Source of the DNA: Oscillospiraceae bacterium
GTDB lineage: Bacteria > Bacillota > Clostridia > Oscillospirales > Acutalibacteraceae
Assembly (NCBI GenBank): GCA_003520555.1
Contig: DOUO01000152.1
Location: forward strand, 1-5,918
Length of the DNA stretch: 5,918 nt
Direction of reading: 5' to 3'
Shown here: piece after piece, positions 5,524 through 5,918 of the stretch
Numbering within the stretch: position 1 is the stretch's first letter
Layout of the letters: each line of letters opens with the position of its first letter
Notes under the pieces: model-generated
Told to the model about the DNA's origin: nothing
What the model saw: only the letters and a program-made list of their open reading frames with translations
The model's database searches: none
Program-made: the position numbers and the translations under genes

Positions 5524-5568
5524 CTCTGTAAAATTTTCCTAATCCACCATCAGCATTTTCAGCGCGGC

Positions 5569-5585
5569 AGAAAACAGTGTTTTCT
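5569..5585. repeat. Perfect 17-base dyad
   Basis: AGAAAACA (5569-5576) and TGTTTTCT (5578-5585) are exact inverted copies around a single G. It could fold as a 6-pair stem with a five-base loop, followed on the plus strand by TTGTTTT, or serve as a symmetrical protein-binding site. It lies 53 bases beyond the stop of the partial right-hand gene. Role unknown. Confidence 0.4.
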
Positions 5586-5637
5586 TTGTTTTATGCAGTG
5601 CAAATTTTGAACGGTAAAACGTAACAAATGCTAAATA

Positions 5638-5918
5638 TTATTTTTCTGCCTTGTAAGTCGCAATGCGCTTTGCCACGTTGTCCTTGATGTTGTTGAAAAA
5701 GAGCGCGTAGTCGCCGTTGTGGTAGCTCTGGGGACCAAAGGTGTCGCCTCCGACGGGCTCGGTATTCGCGTTCGTCAGTACGGAGCCGCGATTGAGAACG
5801 ACCTTTGCGTCTGCCCCGACGTCTTTTATCTCATATTCGCCGGTTTTTTCGTTCAGAACGCGCGAACCAAGGTTTTCGCTTGCCGGCGCGTATGTTTCGT
5901 CGAGTTTCCAGTTCAGCG
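5638..5918 (-). CDS. C-terminal 92 residues of an unrecognised protein (runs off the right edge)
   Basis: The stop TAA is at 5638-5640 and the frame is open to the window edge; the start lies outside. The visible protein has no membrane segment and ends in a charged helix (NNIKDNVAKRIATYKAEK, residues 75-92). Before it come GSVLTNANTEPVGGDTF (44-60) and SYHNGDYALFF (64-74), which look like conserved core segments, but I cannot name the family. Coding is supported by uninterrupted frame, natural amino-acid composition and G/C-rich third positions. A hand count gives about 54% G+C for 5641-5918, clearly above the other genes and far above the A/T-rich flank, which may mean a highly expressed or differently acquired gene. 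Its terminator on the minus strand is not obvious. Confidence 0.75.
   Translation of the reverse strand, partial: LNWKLDETYAPASENLGSRVLNEKTGEYEIKDVGADAKVVLNRGSVLTNANTEPVGGDTFGPQSYHNGDYALFFNNIKDNVAKRIATYKAEK

Larger units (their letters stand above)
5244..5637. other. 394-base region without an intact gene
   Basis: This A/T-rich region holds the ribosome binding site and promoter of the small lipoprotein gene (5252-5329), a decayed LysR N-terminus on the plus strand (5324-5446), a strong plus-strand terminator (5477-5523), a perfect dyad at 5569-5585, and four copies of the motif AAATGCTG/CAGCATTT on both strands (5467-5475, 5477-5484, 5507-5515, 5551-5559). No intact coding region is visible in it. 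Confidence 0.6.

Overview
The window looks like a stretch of chromosome from a low-to-mid GC Gram-positive anaerobe, most likely a gut Clostridium-relative (Oscillospiraceae/Ruminococcus-like). The basis is indirect: strong AGGAGG-type ribosome binding sites, extended -10 promoters, three lipoproteins with short Lys-rich signal peptides and Ser/Thr/Glu-rich linkers, and a starch-binding-like module of the kind common in Firmicutes glycan degraders. No rRNA, tRNA, CRISPR array or transposase is visible, so the assignment is an inference.

All five intact or partial protein genes lie on the minus strand. From right to left, in transcription order: the C-terminal 92 codons of an unrecognised protein running off the right edge (5638-5918, GC-richer than the rest); a small lipoprotein of unknown function (4614-5243) with a good promoter of its own; an XRE-type regulator with a probable second, winged-helix domain (3494-4327), also with its own promoter and followed by an intrinsic terminator; a lipoprotein serine hydrolase of the beta-lactamase/DD-peptidase family (2295-3383); and a large lipoprotein alpha/beta-hydrolase esterase carrying a C-terminal starch-binding-like (CBM26-type) module (493-2217), followed by a terminator at 410-452. 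The last two are 77 bases apart with no convincing terminator between them and may be co-transcribed as a pair of surface-anchored hydrolases. The XRE regulator sits immediately upstream and could control them or itself.

The plus strand holds only decayed material. At the left end (128-283) there is a LysR-type regulator gene cut off just after its helix-turn-helix, with a near-consensus promoter and ribosome binding site still intact. A short, stop-interrupted stretch after it resembles the very end of a histidine-kinase ATPase domain. At the right end (5324-5446) there is a second, more decayed LysR N-terminus in exactly the right register from its ATG, followed by a strong plus-strand terminator (5477-5523) that otherwise has no gene to serve. 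The most unusual features are this pair of LysR relics flanking the minus-strand block, and the esterase/starch-binding-module fusion. I see no clear new defence or mobile system.
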